Source of the DNA: Rhopalosiphum padi
Lineage: Eukaryota > Arthropoda > Insecta > Hemiptera > Aphididae
Direction of reading: 5' to 3'
Assembly (NCBI RefSeq): GCF_020882245.1
Contig: NC_083598.1
Span: forward strand, 56,581,858-56,645,857
Length of the DNA: 64,000 nt
In this document: in pieces, positions 52,559-64,000 of the stretch
Layout: every line of letters begins with the position of its first letter
Position numbering within the stretch: position 1 is the stretch's first letter
The notes under the pieces: generated by a model
Database searches by the model: none
What the model was told of the DNA's origin: nothing
The model's input: only the letters and a program-made list of their open reading frames with translations
Program-made: the position numbers and the translations under genes

Positions 52559-53131
52559 GGTAATCGGTCAAGTCCTGAGACAAAAAGTCCGTTTTAAAAA
52601 AAGTTAGAAAAAATGTCCGGTTTCAGTTTTTATAGTCCGACAAAAAAAGTCCGAGCACATTTTTAATGTCGGACAAAAGTTCAAAAATACAAAATACTTT
52701 ATATAATTAATATTTATTTAAAAAATTTTAAAATGTTTGTAGATATTTTATATTATTATATTTTTTTCTATTTTCTTATTTTCATTTATAATAATATAAT
52801 TTATTACAACATATTAGAACAACAATATCAACATTTATTTGTTACTAAATACATTTTAACAAACAATGAATTTTTTTTTGTTTATAAACATGTCAATCTA
52901 AACTAAAACTAAAAAAAAAAATAGTATATCATAATCTAGTGGATTTCCATTATATTTTTGTTAGTTATACAAAAATATAATAATATGTGTACATTTTTAA
53001 ATTTTTAATATAAATATTAATTAGGTATATATAAAATATTTTATATTTTCGGACTTTTTGTCTGACTATAAAAATTGAATCAGGACATTTTGTCCAACTT
53101 TTTTTAAAGCGGACTTTTCGTCCGCGATTCC
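52559..53131. repeat. Foldback element with about 100-bp inverted repeats (possibly Mutator-like)
   Basis: The left arm (52559 to about 52660) contains GACAAAAAGTCCGTTTTAAA, AAATGTCC and a TTTTTATAGTC-GACAAAAA block. The right arm (about 53040-53131) is its reverse complement. The flanking GACAGGCC occurs at 52551-52558 and 53132-53139, or 9 bp if the preceding C is included. Long terminal repeats with 8-9 bp duplications fit Mutator-like short elements, but no transposase is present. Confidence 0.75.
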
Positions 53132-54623
53132 GACAGGCCAGCTGTGTAGCTGTATAGGCTACAGAACATAACCTATCATGAGTACCACGAGTGTGTTGGG
53201 ACAGCGTCTCAACAGGTACAAACAGAAAACGGGGGTCGTCTATGTAGGTAATTATATTCTTATAATATAAAATTGACTTATATAGCATACATAAAATGAT
53301 ATACTAACGAGTTTAAAGTTTAAACAACATTATGAATTTTTATAGACGTACATTTTTATTTTAACTATTATTATATCGTCGATGTGACGTATATATACGC
53401 TGGACAGTGTTTAAACATTTTCGAAATAATAAAATATAATATAATATGTTGGAAGAATAATAAATAGATATTTTCAATAAAGGCAATAATTATTTGAAGT
53501 CGTCATATTTGATCGTACACACTATGAACATACTTTTGGGGGTAGAATATGTTTAAAAGGATGGTTTTAATCGGTTTCAGAGGTAGGAAGACTCTCGCGA
53601 CCCCCACTTTCAGCACTTCACTTATGAATTATACAATTTTGTGATGATGTGTACATTAGGCAAAACATAATATTATTATAATTATAATTATTAAAAGTAT
53701 CTTAACGCAGACGTTTTAATGTTTCATGTATTGCGCTACGTATATATAGGTATTTAAAAACGCGGTATAATAATAATGTAATGTTATAATCTATATTATA
53801 TGCGCGCGTCGGTCTGTAACGCCGTCTAGTATAATATATAGTGTCAGGGGGCTGGCCCACGCGCCCTTTCACGGCAATCCTTCTTTTTGTATGCGCGCGT
53901 ATTCTCGCGCATTCATTCACTAAACAACAACAACAACTCCACCGCTTCCCCCCCCTCCCAGTCATGATGAGCGTATGGTGAGGAGGCGCTGTGCGCGGCG
54001 GCGGCGACCACTGTGGCAACGACTGTTCACTATTCAGTGTTCGCTAGTCGTTGTTAAATATATTTCAATGTTTGTACGACGATGGCGATGGTATGCGTAT
54101 CGGACGTGTCACAGACCACGATAAGATTGCCAAAGAGTACCGTCGTCATTGATCGACACGAATGCGATTAAGGCGTGTACCCCAACACTCAAATAACCCC
54201 GTAAATCGGTGGCTTGACGAGCATAGGTATATTAATTTTTTGAACCGTTCACGCTAACCTCTAACGTGCAGCGGTGTTTCAGAAATCTCAAAAATTCGTT
54301 CAAAGAATTTAATTTTCCGATAAAACGAAGATATTTACGCGTACGACGGGTCGGCTGTAGCTAGTCTAGTCGTCTGGTGATCGGTCCCCGGGGCCGGGGC
54401 GCGCGCGCGGTCAGCTGGCCCGGCCGGCGCACGCGTGCACACTGCACGCAATCGTCGCGTAAACACGCGCGTTAGTACGGTGGCGGCGACGAGGCCGTGA
54501 CCGACGAACGAAGCGGCGGTGGGTGATGACGGTTCGGCTCGGGTCGTCGGGGGTCGGGGAGAGCCGGGCGTAGTAAAATGTATACAACAACGGGATTTAC
54601 TACAAAGTGTATATTCTATACAT

Positions 54624-54690
54624 ACTATTATTATTATTATTATTATTATTATCATCATCATCATCATCGTCGTCGTGCGCGCGCGCGTGT
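54624..54690. repeat. Compound microsatellite (ATT)n(ATC)n(GTC)n(GC)n
   Basis: A run of ATT triplets passes into ATC, then GTC triplets and a GC dinucleotide run ending GCGCGCGCG. It lies upstream of the first exon of the FAM53-like gene. Confidence 0.9.
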
Positions 54691-55289
54691 GCATGTGTGT
54701 GTTATTATGCGGAAGGTGTACACGGGGCGTGCGCGAGTAGTCCTTTGTGCGCGACTTAATGGTCGGCGGGTGTGTAGGACAGGGGAACTAAGTTGGCAGG
54801 CGGGTGGTCTCGACTGGCTCACGGCGCACGATCTGCCGCCGCTGCTGCTTGGTTTTTCACACATCTTCCCGGCGCGGATGACGGCCGACGCGACACAGTA
54901 CGAGCACAGCGTTCGAACCGCACCGCACAAGATTGCGCTGCGCGAAGCCTCTTCTGTTGCTGCATTTCGTGGTGTTCTAATTGGGCCGGCGATTTAATTA
55001 TTAAATACTATCTCGTTAATAATAATAATAATTTTGTCGTCACGCGTTTCTCCCGCTTCGTACCCATTATTCTCGTGTCTACCGGTCCCGGTGCAGTTCT
55101 CGTCGCAATAATCACACGAAGATCTGTGCCGGTCGTCGGCGGTCGCGTTATCATATTGTTATGATTGTCATCGTCGCAACGATCCCGTCGCCGGCGGACG
55201 GCTAATATCCGTGGCGCAGCACGACTGTCGAAAACCGGAAATAGCGGGCGCGCGCGACCCGGGAGGGGTTGGTCGACGACGGGTGGCGA

Positions 55290-55442
55290 ATGATGCTTAA
55301 ATTTGTCACGCACAAACTGAAGACTCACAGCCTCGAAGATCACCGAAGACCCTCCAAGGTAAATAATATTCCGACACCATCGGCTGTCTGCATTTACGAC
55401 ACACCAGTAGCAACGACCGGAGTTGTAGTATTACAGTATTGC

Positions 55443-55477
<35 letters not shown>

Positions 55478-55523
55478 GTAGTAGTAGTAGTAATAGTAGT
55501 AATAGTAGTAGTAGTAGTAGTAA

Positions 55524-55570
<47 letters not shown>

Positions 55571-58500
55571 TAGTAATAGTATTAGTAGTAGTAATAGTAG
55601 TAGTAAACACTAATAATGATAATAATATATTAAATATTACCGAGTTATTAGTACCTATATTGTTATTTTTTATTTTGATAACGCTCGCACAAAGGTTACC
55701 CCTTCCCCTTCGGACAGCCCCCCACCTGCCACTCGGTCGGTCATCCCCACTGTGAACAAAGGAACGCGCGCGCTCGTGTGTGCGTGACATTTTCTCTCCA
55801 CCTCGGCCACCGCCACCGCTGATTCTCTTTCATTGTACGCGCGCGCGCGCTTGTGTGTGTTTGCGCGTATCCATCAGCTGATCGCGCGCGTAGGTACCTC
55901 ACTGATAGTATGTGACCGCTGCCGCGGCGGCGCACTGTCTATTTTTAATCAAATACTATATTATTATTATTATTATTATTATTATTGCGTGCGTGCTCTA
56001 CGCTACGTTACGATAACCGGTAACCGAGTACTCGTCGCGATAACAGCCGCCCGGTCCGCAGCATATTTTATCAAATACTATGTATCGTATAATATAGTAT
56101 TTGATTTCATCCGCGTACGCCGTACGGACCGCGGCGTTTTTCGATTCCTTCCGTCGTGCACACGACGTCTCTCGCGTTTCACACGCAGTCCTTACTCCTT
56201 CCCCGACGATATCGCCATCGTTCGGTCTTCTGCGTGATAACACGACACCGATATACATAAAAATGTGTAATAATAAACACATTTAATCATGAAAATACAA
56301 TGTACGATAGGTAAATATAGAACAATAATACCGCAATACATGATATACGGTCGTGGCGACGCGGCATATCCGGTTATCGCTTCGCTCGCCTACGCTTGTC
56401 GTAATGTTATTACTTTTTTTTTTCCCTGTCGAGTGTTATGACAATAATTAATATTTAATAATATAATATTATTGTCGCCTTTTCCCCTCCAACCGATCAC
56501 CGAAGTACTCGTCGCCGCCGGTCGTCGCGTCGCACACGCAAATACGCGATTCGTCCGGTGGCCAGCGGCTAAGCACTTGCGCGAATCGCGTTCGGTTTCG
56601 TCGTCGTCGGACGTAGTGCGCGTGTTTTGTCGTCGCGCCGCGGTGGTCCTTCAATACGTTCGTCGAAAGTCCGTGAAGCCTTTTTTTATTGGACGCCGTT
56701 CGTTTTGCGACACAACCGGTACCTATAACATAAGTCATAACTTACACTTTACAGATCAAGAATTGGTCTAAGTCTTCATGACTTTCAGTACTTACACTGT
56801 TACATCTATCCATCAACGGTTTTTTGTCCGTCTGAATTGTTCCCGCGACTAGCACACATAGCGGTCAAGAGGACGTCGGCAGCAATTTTGTTTTCGCTTT
56901 CCGTCCCACGCGTGACATCACAAATCTGTGTTGTGGCTTTCGTGTTCGAGTAAATTCGCCTATTATCTGTGTTTGTAAGTTAGATTTTATACGATATTTC
57001 AATTTTTCAATGAGTATTTGTTATTTGTTATGTTTTACATGCTCGTGGCTTGCTTGTAATTTTAAATATCGCTGATGTTCTTGATAATACTTGGTCAATT
57101 CACTTTGCTATTAAAATTATAACAATACAAAATTGAGTCCTAACGTCATGCAAATGGTAAACCTCAAATTTGCCTCGTCGAGCGTGGGCCCGAAAGAGAA
57201 ATTAAATAGTGCAACGACGTGCTCTTGATGAGATATTACAGAATACCTACCTACGTGTTTGTGTACACAAGTTTCGTCAATGGTAGATCATCGATCGACA
57301 ATCAATTCGCAAATACTAGGAATTGTTTTATTGATAACTGTATGTTTGCAACGTTTTTCACAGTCGGTTTTCAGAGCATTGAAATCGCGTAAACGATTAA
57401 CAAAATAATTCATCTAATTTTTAGATCCATTTTATTTCGTTGCCTTATCGTCTATATATTTTTGATAATGATATTGCTGTTTTAATCACAGACTTTACCT
57501 ATCTAAATGAAAATATTACTTACATAATGTCTATTATAATAATATTATCTACTATTAAATTACTGTACAGTCTGTACATCATAATATCTTATCAGTTATC
57601 TATAGTTTTATGTTCTAAATGTGTTGTTTTTTTAAAATTATTTTACATTTATTCCTTCAAGTCCCCAAGATTTTATTACCTATTTTATATCTAGACCAGG
57701 TTATTGAATAGTATTGTTTTTGTGCTCATCGACTTTTGATGTTCAATTTTTTGTTCTATGGCAAGTAATTGTATTTTTATTTCAAAATAAATAAAACACC
57801 TTGGCTTCTTGTTATTATTAAAGTCTGTATGATATTATAATTATATTAGGACATACTGATTTTTCATTACAGAAATATTCTGTAAGTATTGTGACCATTG
57901 TGTTAATATATTTTAATGCTATAGTTTAGTGCTACTTATATTTGTTTGTTATCATTGGAGAATATTTTTTTAGATGTTTTTAATTTATTATAATTCACTT
58001 TTGTTCAAGTACACTATTTGAGTGCCCAACTTATTTTAAAACACTATTTTTCTGTACTTCTTAGTTTATCCTTAGATCTTATTAGGGGTTTACAATTTAA
58101 TGTTTTGTGCTGTGTTGTTCTAATATTACATATTTTAATATTATTATTATTATTTATTATTTTAAAAAACATCACAATACTGAAATTTCAAAAAATCATA
58201 TATTATACTCAAACTTAGAAAGATCTAGATATCAGCTATTATTTGAACAATATTAACAAAACATGTAGGTATTATAATTTAAATAGGTATTAAAAAATAT
58301 TACAAAATAGGTACTATTATTTATGCTACTGATGAATGATATCATAAATTCATAACGAGTTACATGATAATTAATAATATTAAAAATAATAATGTTTCTA
58401 ACCAATTTAATATCAGTTGGAAAAATGTAAACCATAATTTACTGTCATCATTATTTTTAATACCATATTAGATATGAACCTAATAAAAATTCATACGAGT

Positions 58501-61500
58501 TTCAATGATTACTATTAGTTATTCACAATACTATATATTATTATCATTTTGATCAACAATACATGGATTTAATGTTTCAGTAATTAATTTCTTTGCATAG
58601 TAATTCATAAATTACTGTAAAGTATTTATATTTTAATGTACCATGCATTTATAATATATTTACCTATTCTTTAGGAAGGTATTTATAAGAAATAAGAATT
58701 AACTGTTTTGTGTACCTACCTAATTATTAATATTTAAATAAATTGATAATACTAATTACCAAGGTATCTCATAAAAAATGTTCTTAATGATTACATATTT
58801 AAGATTTAGTACTTAGTTAAACATTTTATTTTTAATACTTGTTTACTACTACTTTAAAGGTTAATAGTTTTGCCATATTATCTACTATAATTTATATTTA
58901 ATTTTATACTTTTTTTTAACATAAAACTTATGTTAACAATTTATTTAATATTTAGGCACATTTATTACTAAAAATATTATTTTGTGTAGCTTATTTCAGT
59001 ATATTTAGAATAAAATAACTTAATTTTAATACAAACAAATTGTTAAATATTTGCTTGGTCAATTGATTATTTTTGAAATTTAATTATTACCTATATATTT
59101 CCACAATATGACATTTATTTGGGATTTTAAGATGTATAAATGTTTACTCATATGTACTAGGTAGGCATTAAACTTGTGTTAGTTAACCAACAATTGAAAT
59201 AAATTAGTTTTTTATTCCTATATGGCTATATAAATGTGAAATGTAAATAATAAAATACTTATTTATAAATAATTGATCATTAATAAGTATTATTAGTTTT
59301 TCTTATTGATGAAAATGGAAACTATTATTAGCTATTTTACTTTTCCTTATTGTCCATTGTATCTTATTACTATTTATTGTGTTATATCTAATAATAGTAT
59401 ATAAATATATAATACTATATATAGTAATTGGCATAGTTGTTATTTTGTTGTATTCATAAAATGTAAATATTATGTTTTTTTATTTTTTACCAATATTTTT
59501 AACTAGATAATTTAAATTATTTATATAGCCATATGTCATGATTTACTATGATATGATATTATGTTTTTAGTGTTTTTACCATATTTTTTCATTCTTCATA
59601 ACATGCCTTTATGGCTTTATCAAACACCATTATTATTATTATTAATATTATTTATATTATCATCTTATAGCTTAATAAAATTAATTAATTGAATTTTAAT
59701 CCTTTTAAAAGATTTTTTTATCTATACAAATTATTTTATATTTAGATATTAATGTTTTGTGAATAACTATAATAGTTTACTTCTTCTTTTTAGTTAAAAA
59801 CTGTTGACCACGATTCTGGCACAGAGTCTGACGACGAACACAGTCCTGACAGGGAACCTAAAAGTACAAAACAAGGAGTACCTGAATCTACTCGATGTAA
59901 GTTTAAAAAAGTTTAAATTACTGATTAAATTTGATAATTTATTTTAGAATATTCTATTATATTTACTTAAAATGTTTATAGTTTACTATTTAATTAATGA
60001 AACAAAATACGCAACTGAGTTCTTTATTTACCATGAATGTGAATGTGATTTAAAAATTGTTTATAACAAAAACTAAATTCTATATTGTCTTATAATATTA
60101 TGTTAGTGATACACTCAGTATTTTATATTTTAATTACTGATAAATTGTAGCCTGGCAGTTTGATATATTTTTAGTATCTATATCGTTTTATTAATATATC
60201 ATTTGCCAACATCATAGTGTACAAATATATTTATTGGAAATTTTTTTACATTCTTGATTACATTTTTTTTATAAATTTATCATTTTGTATCCTACCTATT
60301 ACCTAGACAATAAAATACTATAAATATTTCAATTATTGATCTAACCTAGTGTATAATAAGCAAAAATATAATTAAAATAATGAATGCATACATGCGTTTA
60401 TTATTTACTATATAATGGGTAATGAGATATTTTATATTTCATAAAATAATTCTTTCTTAAAATGTTTGCATTAAATTTATGTTTAATTAATTAGTAGGTA
60501 GAGGCAATGAATTGATTAATTTCAAGTATAAGTAAGTAAATGCTTCAAGCTTATTATGGTTTAAATTAAGACATAACTAAAAAATATTTTAAATAATTTT
60601 TTTTTTAAGATTTTACAAAATAATTGTATTTAAAATATTTTAAAAATGGTTAAAATGTTTATTTAAATAGTAAACTAGTAGTTAGGTACCACAATTTGAG
60701 TAATTTTAAATAAATATAATTATAACAATAATAATAATAATAAAGTTGTCACAATTTAAAATGAAGATAATATTTTAAAAACCTCATTTTTTATATTTTA
60801 ATGTATAATAAACTATAATATCTATATATTATATATATTTTTTCCTTCATATTTTGAAGATTGTTGAAGCATGAAAGGTTCTTTTTTAATGTGTGTTTGC
60901 ATATTTGCCATGCTCTCATAGGAGTACCATACCTATACTCTTTGCAACACTTGACCTAACTGACACAAAAGAACTGTTCTGCATTCTCAATCATCCCTCT
61001 ACGATTATTTCACTTCTACTCAACGCTATTCATTTTGCTAACACCCGTTATTATTATTTTTTTTTATTCCTCTTTTTTTAATTAAACTCTCAAGTACCTA
61101 AGTGTATGTATGTACACCATACAGTGTACTCTTGCTTTATCCATCTATTAAAATACTATATAGTTGGATGTAGGTATTATGCTAAATGTGTATTTATACT
61201 TTTCATTTTGCATTACTATTGTTAATAATAAATAATGATCATTGTCAATTAATTTATTTTTAAAATACATTTTTAAACTAAACAAAGAAAAATTTTTGTA
61301 GTTTGAGTATTTATTTATTAGTTTGTAATAAATGCATTTAATTTTGTGTAAAAAAGCTGAATAGGAATAAAAGATAAAGTGATTAGGCTCGAGCATTGAA
61401 CACATTGCACATACATATTATTATAGTATATTGGAAAACTTAAAACTGGAGTTATATTGCTATCAATTAAAGGTTTCACTGAAAAAACAAACTTGATAAA

Positions 61501-62191
61501 TTTGTTATTTATTAACTAAATAAAATTATTTCATGGGAAAATACAATTTTATAGGAATTACTTTTATTATAATAAATTAGGAACATTTTTTATTATAGTA
61601 ATGGAGAACATTGGGAGTGAAGATATGGTTGGTGATATGGAACCTACAAGGTCTTCAAGCAGTGGTCGCAGTAGTGTTGCAACTCCTGGTCCTTCCCCAT
61701 ATTTCTTAGATTCTGCTTTACCTAGTGACTGTGATCAACATAGTTCTGAAGAAGAACTAGAAGTTATAAATAGTAATCCTGAAGCATTATTGCAAGTTGA
61801 ATTACCTACACCAGATCCAGATGAAGCAAATTCCTGCGGTGTTCCTGAAAATTCTGTAGCACCATTAGCTCGTAAACGTTGTCGATCTGCTAGTGAAGCT
61901 GGATGTGGAAACACAATAGCTGTAAGCTGGTCAGGATCATCTGATGATGAAGTACAAGGACTTATGTCAACCAGACCAACTCCATTAAAATTTTGTGCAT
62001 CACCTCCATCTCATGTGCACAAACCAGGACAGTGTACTATATCCTCTTCACCACCTTTAAAACTAGTACATTTGTCACCTAGGCAATCTGTATCTTTGCC
62101 AAACTCTTCTCCACGTAAACGACACAGACAAAGGCACCATCCTACTCGTAATGTGCAGAGGCCTTGTTTAGACTTCGAAAAAATGCAACAG
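55290..62191 (+). CDS. FAM53 (simplet) family protein, 5' three coding exons
   Basis: The exons are 55290-55358 (start ATG 55290 or 55293), 59794-59896 and 61599-62191. All phases join, and the last donor (CAG|GTACAA) leads out of the window. The N-terminus MLKFVTHKLKTHSLEDH aligns with the vertebrate FAM53 start (ITE.LQ.QSLDDL type). The middle has KRCRSASE, matching the family KRHCRSLSE box, and the end has RKRHRQ followed by RPCLDFEKM, matching RPSLDFDKM. The rest is serine/proline-rich and acidic (DHDSGTESDDEHSPD), so probably disordered. FAM53 proteins are nuclear factors tied to beta-catenin nuclear import and to regeneration and proliferation. Introns 1 and 2 are 4.4 and 1.7 kb. At least 229 plus the split codon residues are predicted here. 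The family C-terminus lies beyond the window. Confidence 0.75.
55441..55612. repeat. Long compound trinucleotide repeat (ATT)n(AGT)n in intron 1
   Basis: About 12 ATT triplets are followed by some 40 AGT triplets with scattered AAT interruptions. It begins about 80 bp after the exon 1 donor of the FAM53-like gene, so it lies within intron 1. A further (ATT)n run lies at 55960-55986. Confidence 0.95.
56980..59793. other. Intron 1 of the FAM53-like gene, 3' part; nothing else seen
   Basis: AT-rich sequence with T-rich runs and no exon-like frame. The short frames at 57440-57694 and 58018-58218 are hydrophobic A/T translations with no family features. Confidence 0.5.
59897..61598. other. Intron 2 of the FAM53-like gene
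   Basis: The borders are GT at 59897 and AG at 61597-61598 (TTTATTATAG). No internal gene or clear repeat was seen. Confidence 0.65.
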
Positions 62192-64000
62192 GTACAAATA
62201 TGGATTTATTATTAGCTACTAAGTATATTTAAGAGTTTGAAACAAACAAAATATCTATTAATATTTAATTTTCTACTAAATAACAATTTTGTTTTAGTTT
62301 AGAAACAACTAAGTAGGTACTTATTACTTTTATAAACATTATAATAAATAATAATCAAGTCTGCATTTCAAAAATATTTTTAAATTTTATTTTTTATTTG
62401 ATAGATAGGTAGATTGGTAAACATAAAAAGTATTTTGATCAAGAATATTTGTATTACAATTTACAAAGAAAATTCAGTTAGTCTTAATAAATATGTAGCC
62501 ATTAATCATTATTATTAGTGATGTATAATGTATATATTTTTATTTATTTATTTAATAATAATAACGGGCAGAGCCCAATTTGTACAATTTTGTTAAACAG
62601 AAGAATTATCACAATAATAATAACATTTACTATGTTATATAATATGGTTGTGTTTACAAAAAAATCTTTTTCTATGTACACTAGTGTACATAAATACAAT
62701 TTTAATAATTTGCAATAAAAATTAACACTTATGCGTCAGTAAAATTATTTTTCTAAGTATATTATCATCATGAATCATGACAAATAGGTACTATATAGTA
62801 AATATGATATATTATGTTTGGATTTCCTTATTAAATTGTTAATTATTTTATGTTATTTTGATAGTCATTGTATTTAAATATATTTTATTTTTTTTTTTAT
62901 CGAACATACCCCTTGGAAATAGCAACTATCTAGATAAGATAAGATATTATTAATGGCGTATTTAGGTCGCCTTGGCCTGCCCTTATCGCTAAATTTGATG
63001 GTGGCGATTGAGCGATTCGGCTAATGATCCCGAAAGTTTAGAATTTTCTCTTTCCTGGGTATACCGGCTGATCCATTTATTGTAACTTGTAAGATACGCA
63101 TGTGTTACGCCGAATTTATGAAATTGACGATTTCATGAATTCGGCGTAACATATGCATTATTTAAAACACTATTAACGTTTGTGGATATTTTTTTTTTAT
63201 TTTCCATCGTTATCATTTTTTAATTTTTTTTAACGACAAGGCGAATTTTTAATTTATTATTCCAAAGTAGAATTTTCTGAAGTATTTCGATTTATAATAA
63301 TCGAATTTGGATGTATAGTTTTTAAGTTTTAAGTATTTAAACTTTAAACTTTTTTTAAAACTTAAATGATTAACGGAGTGGAGTGGTTCAAAGGTACCAT
63401 GCAAAATGCTGGTTCACTACTCCGCTCATCTAAACTTTAAATATTTGTAACTAAATATACTACTATTACTACTTGTTCGAAATTTGATTTTTATTGATTA
63501 AAATATACCAAATAATATTTTTCTTCATAATATGAAATTATAAATGTATGTTGTAACTAAAAAGAGTAAAATTTTTTATAAATTATTACGATAAAAATAT
63601 TGAAAAATATTATTTCTTTCCAAAGTTGTTGTTTTGTAACGTGATACATGATAATGTGTTCTCCATTTTTCACAACTCAGATTATTTGCAATTAAACTAT
63701 ACGTGTTTTTCGGTTACCAGTTTACCACTATACTTTATTAAAATAATCAATTAAAAGAAAAATTGATATTTACTTAATTTAATAGAATTTGGTAGACTTA
63801 AAAACAGAGGTTCTTCACGGTACTTAGACAGTACTATTCTACTATAGTGAGACAGGCTATGTGCATGCTCGGGCTGAAAACTGTCCACACAGCGAATCCT
63901 TTGAACCGCGTGACTGTGTTTGTTCACACAATTTTTTCACTTACTTGACTAACTATATACAGTAATATTATCGTGATCATGAAATATAACTTACATTTGT
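62192..64000. other. Intron 3 of the FAM53-like gene, running off the window
   Basis: It begins with GTACAA after exon 3. It contains a lone hAT-like terminus (TGGCGTATTTAGG near 62954) and a strong hairpin at 63098-63156. No further coding exon was recognised before the window end. Confidence 0.5.
63098..63156. repeat. Near-perfect hairpin in intron 3 of the FAM53-like gene
   Basis: Arms of about 28 bp, GCATGTGTTACGCCGAATTT... and its near-complement ...AATTCGGCGTAACATATGC, pair with about three mismatches around a 3-base loop. It could be the core of a short palindromic element. The loop is too tight for a typical microRNA precursor. Confidence 0.8.

Larger units (their letters stand above)
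53800..56960. promoter_or_regulatory. CpG- and GC-rich island at the 5' end of the FAM53-like gene
   Basis: This 3 kb stretch is strikingly rich in CG dinucleotides and GC compared with the AT-rich remainder. It contains the predicted first coding exon (55290-55358). The many open frames across it, including runs of Tyr, Ile or Leu, are by-products of trinucleotide repeats and high GC. It is most simply a broad promoter with alternative first exons. A second possible first-exon donor, TTTGTAAGTTAG, lies near 56970. Confidence 0.6.

Noticed and set aside
54335..55790. Several overlapping open frames with runs of Tyr, Ile, Leu and Arg
   Set aside because: They translate trinucleotide repeats and GC-rich sequence in all six frames and show no family motif. 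Only the 55290-55358 segment joins to supported exons.
1..64000. CRISPR arrays, bacterial operons and rRNA or tRNA genes
   Set aside because: No spaced direct repeats of CRISPR type, bacterial gene structure or convincing tRNA/rRNA signature was seen. The window is plainly eukaryotic nuclear DNA.

Overview
This is a eukaryotic window from a very AT-rich insect genome with intron-split genes. The base composition, short introns, DUF4817-type transposase remains and many short hAT-like elements ending in CAGTGGCG-type termini suggest an aphid or close hemipteran. That placement is inference. Exon boundaries were drawn by hand from GT/AG sites, and reading phase was checked across every junction given.

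Layout. 1-8.5 kb: AT-rich, no gene recognised. 8.9-10.05 kb (minus): the BMT2/SAMTOR methyltransferase-fold protein, last two coding exons. 11.97-13.23 kb (plus): a complete four-exon MANF (ARMET) gene. 13.52-17.10 kb (minus): a complete four-exon ASF1 histone chaperone, tail to tail with MANF, with poly(A) signals only about 50 bp apart. Its last intron carries a hAT-like element nested inside a pogo/Tigger-like element. 19.5-21 kb: transposon fragments. 21-28.3 kb: a duplicated region with repeated exon-like modules of unknown identity. 28.4-34 kb: mobile elements, including a 2.2 kb transposon with unusually long inverted repeats and a broken transposase. 34.4-47.2 kb (minus): a complete BRCA2 homologue in 15 coding exons, predicted at 1823 residues, with ten nearly identical 47-residue BRC repeats, at least one diverged copy, the helical domain, OB folds, tower and C-terminal tail. 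47.2-53.7 kb: intergenic, with several short inverted-repeat elements. 53.8-57 kb: a CpG- and GC-rich island with compound microsatellites, which is the promoter and first exon of a FAM53 (simplet) family gene on the plus strand. Its exons 2 and 3 lie at 59.8 and 61.6-62.2 kb, and the gene runs past the window end.

Functions. MANF is a secreted/ER stress protein. ASF1 and BRCA2 act in chromatin assembly and homologous recombination. SAMTOR links S-adenosylmethionine to TORC1. FAM53 is a nuclear transport/Wnt-related factor. Nothing suggests these neighbours form a shared pathway. The most interesting material is the homogenised BRC array, the exon-like module array at 21-28 kb, and the set of hAT-like elements with readable 8-bp target duplications.
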